Assembly (NCBI GenBank): GCA_047967505.1
Contig: CM106541.1
DNA from: Dipteris shenzhenensis
Lineage: Eukaryota > Polypodiophyta > Polypodiopsida > Gleicheniales
Reading direction: 5' to 3' (one strand)
DNA length: 64,000 nt
Shown: positions 13,803 to 24,056 of the stretch, one piece after another
Position numbering within the stretch: position 1 is the stretch's first letter
Layout: every line of letters starts with the position of its first letter
Translations under genes and position numbers: made by a program
Notes under the pieces: generated by a model
What the model saw: only the letters and a program-made list of their open reading frames with translations
Told to the model about the DNA's origin: nothing
Database searches by the model: none

Positions 13803-15040
13803 ATGGCAACGGGAAGCTGCTCGAGTTCAGTAGCTGTTGCTGCACCAACAATCTAAGCGTTGAGGATTCGCCCACCAGCCTTCATTGAAGGCAAGCTAGA
13901 TGGTACGAACTACACTCTATGGAAGTTTAAAATTAATGCTATTTTAGATTCATATGAGCTTCTGGAGACAGTACTAGGGACCCGACCCAGAACCACAAGG
14001 AACCCCCAATCCAGCAAATCTGAGGAGTACGATACCTCCTAATGCCAACCTTCTATGAGCTTGGAAATGCAGGAATGCAGATGCTCTATGCGCCCCAGTT
14101 ACAAGTACTACTGATAGTGTTTTGACCTTGATTCAACATACATCTAAGGTAATTGTGTCCTGGAACATATTGAAGATTGAGTATGAGACACGGAATCAGA
14201 CAAGGATTCAGAACCTGGAGAATCAGCTCGCAGCTGAGAAGTTTATGAAGGAGAGATAGTGAAGGCGCTCATAACCCAAATAAAAAATTTGTGTGACCAG
14301 ATGGCTGGTGCTGGGATACAAAAGACTAGCGAAGAGATAGCTCAACGGTGTCTCTGAATATGTCCACCAATGTTTGATGGATTAGTAACAGTGCTCAACA
14401 ATCAAGTGAGATCCCAACCATTGTCATTTGAGGAGTTCTATGCTTTACTTATGGAGGAGGAATTGAGGCTTAAAGCTCAACGAGATGGAGGCGGAAATGG
14501 GGATGCTGCATTCTCTACCACTACGAAAGGCAAAGGTGGTTTCTCCACCAAAGGTGAGTCCTCTACTAGTGGTGACAAAAAGAAGAAGGGCAGCAAGAAG
14601 AAGTTTCAGGGAGAATGCTTCTACTGCAAGAAGAAGGGCCATGTGATTGCAGATTGTCGGTTCAAGAAAGCAAATGAAAATAATAGTACCCTGAAGAAGA
14701 CATATAAGGGGAAAGAGACAACTAACACAGTGGAAGCAGAGTGGGATCTATTTCTGGCCATTGAGAAAGAATGTTCCTCAGTTCAAGAAGTGTCAACCAC
14801 TGATTCATAGGTGTTGGATAGTGGTGCCTCCCGTCACATGACCTGCAAGAAGGGTCTATATTGTTCCATGCAGCCTCTGCAAGAACCCATCACCGTGATG
14901 GTTGGAAATAACACAAAATGCCCTGTTGAGGGTATAGGTATGGTTTCATTTGTTTTTTTAAATGGAGATGTTAAGAAACTATCTAATGTGTTGTATGTTC
15001 CACAAATCAAGACAAATTTGCTATCAGTTGCTTCCATAAC
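13803..15040 (+). pseudogene. Copia gag-protease, first copy
   Basis: The start ATG is at 13803. The N-terminus (LDGTNYTLWKFKINAILDSYELLE) is copia gag. Stop codons and at least two frame changes follow between 13854 and 14360. The frame from 14370 holds the gag C-terminus with a knuckle CFYCKKKGHVIADC (CX2CX4HX4C), then TAG at 14808-14810 and the protease site VLDSGASRHMT. The TAG falls where copia proteases usually have Trp before the hydrophobic-Asp-Ser-Gly-Ala motif, fitting TGG to TAG. The frame ends abruptly at 15040, where the sequence jumps back to the gag N-terminus. Product: structural protein plus aspartic protease; non-functional. Confidence 0.85.
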
Positions 15041-16188
15041 GAACTACACTCTATGGAAGTTTAAAATTAATGCTATTTTAGATTCATATGAGCTTCTAGA
15101 GACAGTACTAGGGACCCGACCCAGAACCACAAGGAACCCCCAATCCAGCAAATCTGAGGAGTACGATACCTCCTAATGCCAACCTTCTATGAGCTTGGAA
15201 ATGCAGGAATGCAGATGCTCTATGCGCCCAAGTTACAAGTACTATTGATAGTGTTTTGACCTTGATTCATTGACCTTGATTCAGCATACATCTAAGGTAA
15301 TTGTGGCCTGGAACATATTGAAGATTGAGTATGAGACACGGAATCAGACAAGGATTTAGAACCTGGAGAATCAGCTCGCAGCTGAGAAGTTTATGAAGGA
15401 GAGATAGTGAAGGCGCTCATAACCCAAATAAAAAATTTGTGTGACCAGATGGCTGGTGCTGGGATACAAAAGACTAGCGAAGAGATAGCTCAACGGTGTC
15501 TCTGAATATGTCCACCAATGTTTGATGGACTGGTAGCAGCGCTTAACAATCAGGTGAGATCCCAACCATTGTCATTTGAGGAGTTCTATGCTTTACTTAT
15601 GGAGAAGGAATTGAGGCTTAAAGCTCAACGAGATGGAGGCGGCAATGGGGATGCTGCATTCTCTACCACTACGAAAGGCAAAGGTGGTTTCTCCACCAAA
15701 GGTGAGTCCTCTACTAGTGGTGACAAAAAGAAGAAGGGCAGCAAGAAGAAGTTTCAGGGAGAATGCTTCTACTGCAAGAAGAAGGGACATGTGATTGCAG
15801 ATTGTCGGTTCAAGAAAGCAAATGAAAATAATAGTACCCTGAAGAAGACATATAAGGGGAAAGAGACAACTAACACAGCGGAAGCAGAGTGGGATCTATT
15901 TCTGGCCATTGAGAAAGAATGTTCCTCAATTCAAGAAGTGTCAACCACTGATTCATAGGTGTTGGATAGTGGTGCCTCCCGTCACATGACCTGCAAGAAG
16001 GGTCTATATTGTTCCATGCAGCCTCTGCAAGAACCCATCACCGTGATGGTTGGAAATAACACAAAATCCCTGTTGAGGGTATAGGTATGGTTTCATTTGT
16101 TTTTTTAAATGGAGATGTTAAGAAACTATCTAATGTGTTGTATGTTCCACAAATCAAGAGAAATTTGCTATGAGTTGCTTCCATAACT
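15041..16188 (+). pseudogene. Copia gag-protease, tandem second copy
   Basis: Nearly identical repeat of 13907-15040, beginning inside gag at TNYTLWKF and repeating the knuckle and the protease site. It shares the first copy's stops (for example TGA in RCL-stop-IC), so these lesions predate the duplication. Differences are few: a 14-bp internal repeat (TTGACCTTGATTCA) near 15258-15285, a one-base loss near 16066 and scattered substitutions. It is followed directly by the pre-integrase region. Confidence 0.85.
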
Positions 16189-16612
16189 GACCTTGACCAT
16201 GAGGTGAGGTTCAACAAGATAGGAGCAAAAATTCTAGATAGTGCTAGTAATCTTGTTGGCACAGGAGTAAGGAGGAACAACCTCTATGAGCTAAGTGCTC
16301 TTACAGCCACCGCTGGAGTGGGCACAAGTAGACTTTGGCACGAAAGATTCAGGCACATTGGATTTGCAGTGCTGAAGGAGATGCAGAAGCAAGGTATGGT
16401 TGCTCACTTACCTCCAGTAGTAGAAATCAAAGAACCGTGTGAAGCTTGCATGATGGCCAAGCAATAGAGAAAGGCATTCCCACAAGAAAGCAAGAATAGA
16501 GCAAACGCTCCTCTAGAGTTGGTGCATGTTGACTTGTGCGGTAAGATGCCTACACAAGCCTTGGGGGGATCTTCCTATTTTTTATTGATTGTCGACAACT
16601 ATAGTAGGAAGA
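16189..16612 (+). pseudogene. Copia integrase N-terminal region, truncated
   Basis: This is the GAG-pre-integrase zinc-binding region: LWHERFRHIGFAVLKEM (two His) and EPCEACMMAKQ (two Cys), followed by TAG at 16465-16467. The start of the integrase core follows (APLELVHVDLCG, with a catalytic-type Asp). The reading breaks at 16612, where a reverse-oriented LTR begins. The rest of the core, the reverse transcriptase and RNase H are absent. Confidence 0.8.
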
Positions 16613-16956
16613 TGTAGGATCCCGTAGGATAGAATAGATGCATCTTGCAAGAGGTGTGAGAACACAATGAAAGCAATATGGTAGATCTCTATTATGATTG
16701 TGAGAGAGAAGACTCTCTTTTATAGAAAGGGGGAGAAGGTAATACCTTCCCTACATAGTGGCAATTAGCCCCTACATCAATGGGAATCAATCCCTACATC
16801 AGTGGGATTTCCTTTGTCTTACATCATCACTTAGGTCACACACTAGACACATCATAGCACTTGATGTGCCTTTACAACGCACACAAACACACATGTGACT
16901 CCCCTAGATGCACACATGCACCATAGAGCAAGCCCTTGATCATACTTACCCCAACA
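16613..16956 (-). mobile_element. 3' LTR of a reverse-oriented gag-only element
   Basis: On the minus strand it begins TGTTGGGGTAAG at 16956 and ends GGATCCTACA at 16613 (TG...CA). It is preceded on the minus strand by a polypurine tract (GAGGGGGGTT, 16957-16966). The insertion point is within the copia integrase. No second LTR is visible to the right. Confidence 0.75.
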
Positions 16957-17247
16957 AACCCCCCTCAAGGGACTGCCTCTTGCAGTGTCAAGGATTCATC
17001 TAGTCTCATAGTTTCTCATGCCATCTCATGGTGGTCAAGGATTAATCTATGGCTAGGATCTCATGCTAGCAAGGGTTCCCAAGGGTGTGAGCTTTACAGA
17101 AATGGGATAGTCAAAACACATATCACATGGTCTACATCATATGGTGACTAGAGGTGATTTACATAACATATTCTTTTTGGAGTACTACTCCAGGCAGAGA
17201 ACCTCAAAATTTTGACCAAGTGATGATAAACAAAAAAGACAAAGTGC

Positions 17248-18075
17248 CTAAAAAGCATAGTCTTCATCATGTGGAGACTCATCAAATGAAAGTAGATTGG
17301 CAGTTTCTGACTTTGTAGCTTCTTCCTTTTTGACTCTACAATACTTTTCATGGTGATTGTTTTTGCCACAATGTTTGCATGGATTGATCTTGAAGCAATC
17401 TTTTGAGAGGTGATTAGTCTTCCTACAATGTTTGCAAGGTGAAAACTTGCCCCTTTGAATTTTTATGGCATAGGCTATGTCATTGCCTCTCTGGTAGGAT
17501 GTGTCATTGCCTCTCCGGAGTTCCATGTGCCTTTCTTCTTCTTGAAGAGCAGTAATAAGACCTTCAAGAGTAGGATTAGGAAGATTTTTCAGAGTGGTAA
17601 CAACATGATCATAATCTTTAGGCATACTTTTGAGCAATACTACCATTGCATCATCTGTAGTGATTGGAGAGTTAACAGAAGCAAGCTGAGTCATGAGACT
17701 CCGCATATAATTGACATGGGCAGCCAAAGGAGTGCCACTAACCATCTTCAATTCAAAGAACGCAATCTTAAGTGACAATTTTGAGATGTGAGAGCTAGCA
17801 CCAAAAATAATGTCAAGCTTCTGCCAAGCTTCAAAAGGAGACTCTAAATTAGAAATGTGATGATCTCCTAAGCCAAGAGCAATGATGCCATAGGCTTTCT
17901 CCTCTTTAGCAGGATCTCTTGCCGGATGTGTTGGAGCTTAGGATTCTCCAACATTAGAGGCTGTTGAAGAAGTAGTTGAAGCAGGTTTGACAAGCCCCTA
18001 GAGGTTTTCCCTCATCAATGAAAACTTAATCTTCATCAGCCATGTGTGAAAGCCTTTACCATTGAACTTATCCAT
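17248..18075 (-). pseudogene. Copia-type gag of a gag-only element
   Basis: The likely start is the ATG at 18075 (MDKFNGKGFHTWLMKIKF, a copia gag N-terminus). Two stop codons (TAG, then TAA) lie in frame before 17778. The frame then runs open to 17248 with FELKMVSGTPL, LLKSMPKDYDH and LITALQEEERHME. Two knuckles follow, CKHCRKTNHLSKDC and CKHCGKNNHHEKYC, both CX2CX4HX4C. Only about 290 bp separate the gag end from the polypurine tract and LTR, so there is no room for protease or pol. It is either a naturally gag-only (TR-GAG-like) element or a copia that lost pol. Confidence 0.8.
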
Positions 18076-18088
18076 ATTCAAGATGGTA

Positions 18089-18155
18089 GCTATATAGCGA
18101 TGCTCTTTAAACGTCACTATATAGCGACACTTGCCTAAAGTCGCTATATAGCGAC
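18089..18155. repeat. Array of CTATATAG-centred palindromes
   Basis: Three related dyads lie in 67 bp: GCTATATAGC (18089-18098), GTCACTATATAGCGAC (18113-18128) and the perfect GTCGCTATATAGCGAC (18140-18155). The same motif type recurs at 52868-52968. Confidence 0.8.
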
Positions 18156-18179
18156 ACTTAACGAATTCGTCTTTGGTTA

Positions 18180-18228
18180 CCGATGATTAGCACCTCGCAC
18201 ACACTAAACGTCGGTGCTTAAGCATCGG
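18180..18228. repeat. Inverted repeat (hairpin)
   Basis: CCGATGATTAGCACC (18180-18194) pairs with GGTGCTTAAGCATCGG (18213-18228) around an 18-base loop. It lies just outside the CTATATAG array and may be part of the same decayed element. Confidence 0.6.
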
Positions 18229-19188
18229 AATAGGGCCCGTGTGTAATAATGATGCATCATAATTGCATTGTGGATGTTATCCCATTGTTCTAACATTTAC
18301 CTGAGAACTATGTGTATGTAGCACAAGTTTTCATTTGGAAAATCCCGAAGTCCTAACTTTTAGTATGCGAATCCTTCAAAAATATATACTAGATTATGAA
18401 AAACCAATATACTAGATTATGTTTCCTTGTTAAAAATTTACGAAAATGGCTTATTTCTTTTGAACACTCTTTCAAGACTTATATTCTCTACATCCTAATG
18501 CTTATAATCTCCTACATGAGGTTTTCTTAAGGTTTTTTAAATAATAAAAACTAAGGAAAATCTTTTATCAGTCTCGTGCTATTTTCTATTGTCATGGATA
18601 AGGGTTTCTTAAAAAATGGCCTATGTAAAATCTATTCCGATTTGCAACTCCTCCCTACACGTACGTTGTCTTATATTGTCTTAAGTCGCTTTTAAAAAGT
18701 TTTGTATTTATCTATATTCTCTTCCATTGCATTAACAGTTACATTTTGTATGTATATATTATCTCAAACGTCCAAAGTTTCTACCCCCGTTGCCATGCCA
18801 CGAGTCAACCAAATAGTCCCTGAGACAACAAAACTCGGCCGAAGCAAGTCCAGCACAATACTCGCAATGAGCACGACGGTGAGCAATGCATTTTCGCGAA
18901 TTCCAGAAGCTTCCAAAAGACTGCATGTTTTATTTCACTATTCACATACGTTTACATACATCTTCACAGCACGCGTCAAACCATATTTCTGAGTACGTGT
19001 TTTATTTCTATATTCACACAGAGCACAGGTCAAACCATTCTGGCTATATCATTTACTGGTGTATCAGTTGAACTGCGTCGGTGTCATCCCGCTATTGATC
19101 TCATGGCACGGACTGACCTGATCAAAGAATAGACGGATCATTTTCCGGCAGACAGTTAACGGCAGAGTCATTACTTAAGCTGCAGGAC
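18229..19188. other. Intergenic, no gene seen
   Basis: Slightly less repetitive than the surroundings. Small open frames at 18702-19071 have no recognisable feature. It forms the 3' flank of the lipid-transfer gene. Confidence 0.4.
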
Positions 19189-19548
19189 TCAACGAATTCC
19201 CTTACCATCGCAAGTGAAGCCAGGGGGAAGGGAAGGATCTAAACCACATTCGGAAGGCAGAGTTAGAGCTTTAGTGAAATCCGTATCGCCAGGGTTTTCG
19301 TTCACCAGAACAATGAGACTCTCGCAGAGGCAATCTGCGCCATCTGCCAAGTTCTCTTGCAGTCCATCACAACATTGTGAACTGGGCGAAGTGTTATCAT
19401 CAGGGCCAGCGGCGGCGGCGCAATTTTCAGGAACTCTATGATACTTGCTCGTGCAACGAGCCATGGCAGGGTCGATTAGTGCAGCTGCCAACAATATGCA
19501 GAGGAGGAGAGTTAGAGAAGGAAGCGCTCGAGTAGGTTTTGGAGCCAT
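19189..19548 (-). CDS. Non-specific lipid-transfer-like protein (eight-cysteine motif)
   Basis: Predicted secreted protein of 119 residues, intact and apparently intronless. The start at 19548 (MAPKPTRALPS) gives a classic signal peptide: basic N-region, Leu/Ala-rich core, then DPAMA before the mature RC. Upstream in-frame ATGs at 19557 and 19596 would only lengthen the N-terminus. The mature part has the full eight-cysteine pattern C-x10-C-x15-CC-x12-CxC-x25-C-x11-C. The 12-residue gap after CC fits the wider LTPG/type-D-like groups better than type 1, although there is no hydrophobic GPI tail (it ends GKGIR). The family forms a disulfide-bonded helical bundle that binds lipids in the apoplast. 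No lesions are seen, unlike every other long frame around it. This is the best candidate host gene. Confidence 0.8.
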   Translation of the reverse strand: MAPKPTRALPSLTLLLCILLAAALIDPAMARCTSKYHRVPENCAAAAGPDDNTSPSSQCCDGLQENLADGADCLCESLIVLVNENPGDTDFTKALTLPSECGLDPSLPPGFTCDGKGIR

Positions 19549-19645
19549 GGCGATCATGAATACGCCTTGGTTACATGCATCGGTGTTATAATGCACTACG
19601 ACTGACTTAGTCCATGCACGAGTATTGACCTTGTATGTCCAACAT

Positions 19646-19656
19646 CTATTTAAAAA
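19646..19656 (-). promoter_or_regulatory. Possible TATA box of the lipid-transfer gene
   Basis: On the minus strand TTTTTAAATAG lies about 100 bases upstream of the chosen ATG, a plausible TATA position for a short 5' leader. It is only a sequence resemblance in AT-rich DNA. Confidence 0.3.
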
Positions 19657-20930
19657 GGTGGCAAAACTCGTATGGACCTAGTTGAAATAGTACTAAGAAA
19701 GGCAACGTTTAATGCCCATTAAAAACTAGCCTGACTACATGTATAGTTTGTCAACTTGACCAACTACACATGAAACCCATGAGGCCCATATTCCCACCCA
19801 AAACATCCCCATAGTCCTTAACTGGGCCCAAAAGAAAGAAGGTAATACAACTCAAAATTTTAGTAGCTCCTTGCATGTGTGGCTTTGTCCTCTAAAAAGT
19901 GGTATTCAACTAAGTAATTAATTAACCACATGAAGGATTTGGGACATCTCTTTGAACAAATGGATAATTATGTGGGAAGCCCAAGATATGGTGTGATGCA
20001 TGAAGATATTCTCAAAATTAAACTTGTGGACTTGGTCATTCCAAATGCAACCACAACATTCATTTATCATTGCATTATCTCTCTATAGATCATTCTTTCA
20101 ATGAGTATTTATGTCATTAGTCATTCTTTATGTTTTTATTCATAATTCAGAACCTGTTGATGATATTAAAGCAAGCTCAAATGGGAATGTTTCAGATTTT
20201 TTGGAAGAACTTGGAAATTTGACAATATATAGCTTTTAAATCCTTTAAAAGAATGGGCCCAACTAGAATATGTGCATAGAGAATACATAAAATATAAAAC
20301 GAATGCTTGTTTCATTTGGTGCATAACTGTCAAATTTTAAAAAAATAAATAAGCAAACATCTTTTCAAGTACACTTAAAATATTAATATGCTTACCTCAT
20401 GGTCCTTGAAGTCGATAATGAGGTTTAACTTTAGATATTCTAATGGTTCCATGTCAAGGTATGAGCAACTCTTTGAAATAAAATTGACAATAAGAAGCAT
20501 TTAGAAGAATTCAATGTAGATGGTGTCTTTACAATCATGTACGATTATTTTAGCTACAATAATCGCTACTAAAAATTATATGCATTGTTTTACAATTATG
20601 CCTTGAAACTTCACATGGGCCATGCTATAATAATTGCTACTAAAAATAAATATGTTTTTTCTCTCTTATGGCTTGACTATTCACATGGACCATAAAAGGA
20701 ATTGAAGTTAACCAAGCATATGCTAGGAAAATTGGCATGTAACCATATATTATTCATAAATTTATATTTTGCAATTCAAAATGAACTCAAAATTGACAAA
20801 GAGAAAACAAGTACCAATTTCATCCTCATGAAAATGGCCATATTTTTTCCCATCACAATTTTAAAGCATTTGGATGTAACATTAAAGGAAACATTATGCT
20901 CTTTGCCAGTTTTGGGCACTGTGATGATCA
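19657..20930. other. AT-rich intergenic DNA, nothing recognised
   Basis: No supported coding frame, repeat array or RNA gene is seen. Confidence 0.4.
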
Positions 20931-20932
20931 TT

Positions 20933-21140
20933 TTTGTCAAATCCAGGATGAATTTAACCATGCCACAAAAGGCAAGGAGCCTAGACACTCTAAAATCCAC
21001 CACAGAACAGGATTTGATAGTTGGGCAGCCTCCAAATGCCCAAACTCACAATTAATCAGGTAGGCTTTTGGGGTTTCTAGGTTCCTTGCAATGTCCAGGT
21101 ACAACTTTGCCTTCTGCGGTATGGTCAAACTCCTCCTGGA
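20933..21140. mobile_element. Foldback (MITE-like) element, copy 1
   Basis: The left arm (TTTGTCAAATCCAGGATGAA ... CCATGCCACAAAAGGCA) pairs imperfectly with the right arm near 21070-21135, whose complement reads GTTTGACCATACCGCAGAAG. The left arm also resembles the arms of the hairpin at 51842-52070, so this looks like a dispersed foldback family. Confidence 0.5.
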
Positions 21141-21328
21141 ATTACATCATTTACTCTTTCAAAACATATCGAAATTGAAAAAAAAAATCTAAATGCATCA
21201 TATCAACATTGAAAACATAGAAAAAGAACTCAACAATATGATGTTGAAGAAAATCAAAGTACTTTTTATTATATGATTTTGCCCTATGGGCATCAGCTAC
21301 AAACACATGTCAAAAGAAAGGGGATATT

Positions 21329-22400
21329 CTAAGGGCTAAGGCTAGTGTCCATGTAGAGCTACTTTGTGAGAGCCATATCCTTGTCCATCATGGTGACACA
21401 CTTCGCATTGATGGCACACAAGCTTGCATCTTTGAAGAGCCCTATTATATCCTACTTCATTGCCTTTTGGAGCGCCCCATGGCACCTATACTAAAATACA
21501 AATTATCCTTGTATCCCTATGCAATCTCTCGTACTTATAATGCATTGAAAATGAGCATGCGAGATCACATTCTAAGGGCTCTTTTGTAGTAGTTGCTTGA
21601 TTTCTCTAAGGACTCTTGCTCTTGGTTTCACTCTGTATGGCTTTCTCACTCTTGGTGGAGGCCGCCGTACAGGTACCCACATGTGGGTCCAAGGTCTCTT
21701 ATCAACTTTGAACTTCCTTCAATGCTCTTCTCTTGCTTGTGCTTCCTCACTATCTGAATCCTTCTCATGTGCCCATCTCAAACTTGCACCTTGATGATAA
21801 TCCTTGTGATGGGTATTTCGTGGTGTTTTCTTTGTTCTATCCTTGGAAGTTGGAGGTGGCATCGGTGGTGGCAAAGGGACCCCTAGTGGTGGTATAGGTA
21901 CTATAGCTATCAAACAGGAAGGGGAATTATGGTCAATTCCTTACTATCTGGTTCTTGCGAGGCGACTTGTCAGCAAGGTTTTCAATGTTGGCAAGATACT
22001 CAAACATGTCCTGCTCTTTAGTTTCATCAGCTGAGGAAGACTTTTGTCTACTAGGGGACTTTGAGGGGACTTTTGTCTACATGAGGATGGGAGGAATGTT
22101 TCTCACGGAAAGGAGAGAGCTGAGTAGATTTGTCATGATGGTTAGGGGAGGGCTCATAGGATCAGTGTTGGTTGCACTCATGCAAATCCGGGGAGGGCTT
22201 ACAGGAGATCTGCTATTCATATCAGTCTAGGGAGGACTCACGAAAGTCAAGAGGCTCACGCAAGTTCTCTTGGGAGTTTGAGGAGGGCTCACAAGAGTTA
22301 GAGGAGAGCTCATGGGAGTTGTGGCGTGAGTATCATGGGAGAGCTCATGAGAGGTATCACCAGAGGGACTGGTGGAGCTGGAGCAATTATGTCCTCAAAG
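21329..22400 (-). pseudogene. Histone H3-like gene with long N-terminal extension, decayed copy
   Basis: Minus-strand translation between 21329 and about 21900 aligns segment by segment with the H3-like copy at 50694-51668. Matching segments are DRTKKTPRN (like the H3 tail RTKQTARK), PPPRVRKPYRVKP with VLREIK, and LFKDASLCAINAK with VTMMDKDM, the last close to H3 alpha-3 (LFEDTNLCAIH...VTIMPKDIQLA). A TAG at 21519-21517 occupies the same place as the TAG at 51477 in the other copy. A second TAG at 21361-21359 replaces a Gln codon. Further stops and frameshifts are numerous. Upstream (to about 22400) the matching Ser/Pro-rich leader is recognisable at DNA level. Non-functional; the homology is strong. 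Confidence 0.7.
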
Positions 22401-23039
22401 GGTTTCATTTCCCTAAAGGGATTCATGTGTCCGGAGCCCATGGAGTGGGAGCAGGTCATAGAGCTAGAAAGAGAATGATGGTGGGAAGGCCTAAGTCAAT
22501 GTCCTATTGGCTTGGCAATGTTTTTCACTCTTGCCATCGAATAATGAGAGTCAAGTTCAAACAGCCTTTTCAAAAGATAACTTTAGCCCATCTTCTTTTT
22601 AGGCCCCTTTAAATTAGGTTTAGGGTTTTGGTCCCTCCTCTGCACCTCCCCACCTCCCCACCCCACCCTCAACCCCGAACTTCCAAACATAGATGTAAAT
22701 CCAAAATACTATTGTGGATTGTTTGGTAATTGCAAATGTTTCTCCTTAAAGATTCTCTCCAAATTAGGGGTAATTCAAAAATGTGCATAAAATTTACAAT
22801 AGAAATTTATAAGAAGGCTTAAAATATACCATATTTTAGGTTCTTGTAAGAAATTACTACATAGAATATAGAATATATACTAAAATTAGATGCTCAAACT
22901 TCTCATCTTGGGAAGCAATAAAAATGTAATTTAAAAGTATGTAACTCAATACACTTAAAGAGATTAGAACATATAGGCAAATGAAATATTATTGGTTTTT
23001 TCATTCTTTTATTGAGTTGGGCCTAGTGCTTGTACATAC
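22401..23039. other. Intergenic, no gene seen
   Basis: Mixed-composition leader-like DNA grades into AT-rich sequence. Nothing further is recognised. Confidence 0.4.
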
Positions 23040-24042
23040 TATTAACTAGAAAAGAATTTGAGGCATGATGCTAGATGCTAGGCATGGCGATGCTCGAGGG
23101 CCATGGAGGAAAAGGGAACATGAGGGAAGAAGCATTAACATAGATGGGGAAAAAAGATTAAGAGGGGTAGGAATGAAGAGGGGGACTATGGCACAAGGGG
23201 GAAGGAAGAGGGGGAAGAGGAGCATGTACATGATGGGAGGTGGAATGTAGAGATGGAGACATCAAGGGAACAGAGTCACGCTTTATTTGAAAGGAAGGAT
23301 GGGGGGGGGAAAGCAAAGTACTAGCTAGGTGACCTTACAAGAATGAGTGTGTTCCATCAAGGAATAGCCCCCTCCTTTTATAGCCAAGAGAGGGGGTCTC
23401 TCCCAATAAATGCATCCTCCCACATGCATGGTGTGTGTGGAAGAGTGTCCCATGTGAGCTAGGCAGTTACACACTCTCAATTGTGTGCGACAACCCTTTA
23501 CCTCAATTTTCCACATACATCAACCCCCATATCCCAAGTCTAAGATACTCCCTTGGTCTCTTCCCAATTTTATAATACATTCAAACATCTAGGAGGACAA
23601 GTGGAGGATTGGCACAATGAATCTTGCCACCTCATCCTACTTTCCCATTATTTAACTTACATTCTTTGACTTTCTACACCCCCCCCCACATGGGCCTATC
23701 CTACATGGAGGGAATAATCCAATATAATATCCATCTCCACCTATTTTATATTGCTTCTCCCATGGTGCTTGGGCCATATCTCACTCAATGCAGGCATGGG
23801 ACTACCTAGGTGGAGGGGTGGTGCATGGAGGACCCATGCCACCTTATCATTTTACATTATTACTACCATGGATTATGTACAACACACCTTATGGTTCCTC
23901 TTACATGGAAGGGTGGCACATGGTCATGCCCTACCCCCTCAACCCTGGGCCTTATGCACACCATATTTTATTATACTATTGCCACACATACAAGCACACA
24001 CACATATTTATGACTTTTACTTTGGTCAAATTTATCCATAAC
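23040..24042 (-). mobile_element. 3' LTR of the reverse-oriented Ty3/gypsy element
   Basis: About 1 kb, nearly identical in layout to 47956-48955 and related to 31990-32980. On the minus strand it begins around TGTTATGGATAAATTTGACC and ends around CTAGTTAATA. The right edge abuts a nine-base polypurine tract and the integrase-bearing pol fragment, which fixes it as the 3' LTR. The left edge is approximate, within a few bases. Confidence 0.8.
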
Positions 24043-24043
24043 A

Positions 24044-24056
24044 GTTCCCCCCCCCA
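24044..24056 (-). other. Polypurine tract of the gypsy element
   Basis: GGGGGGGGGAAC on the minus strand lies directly before the LTR start. Confidence 0.7.
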
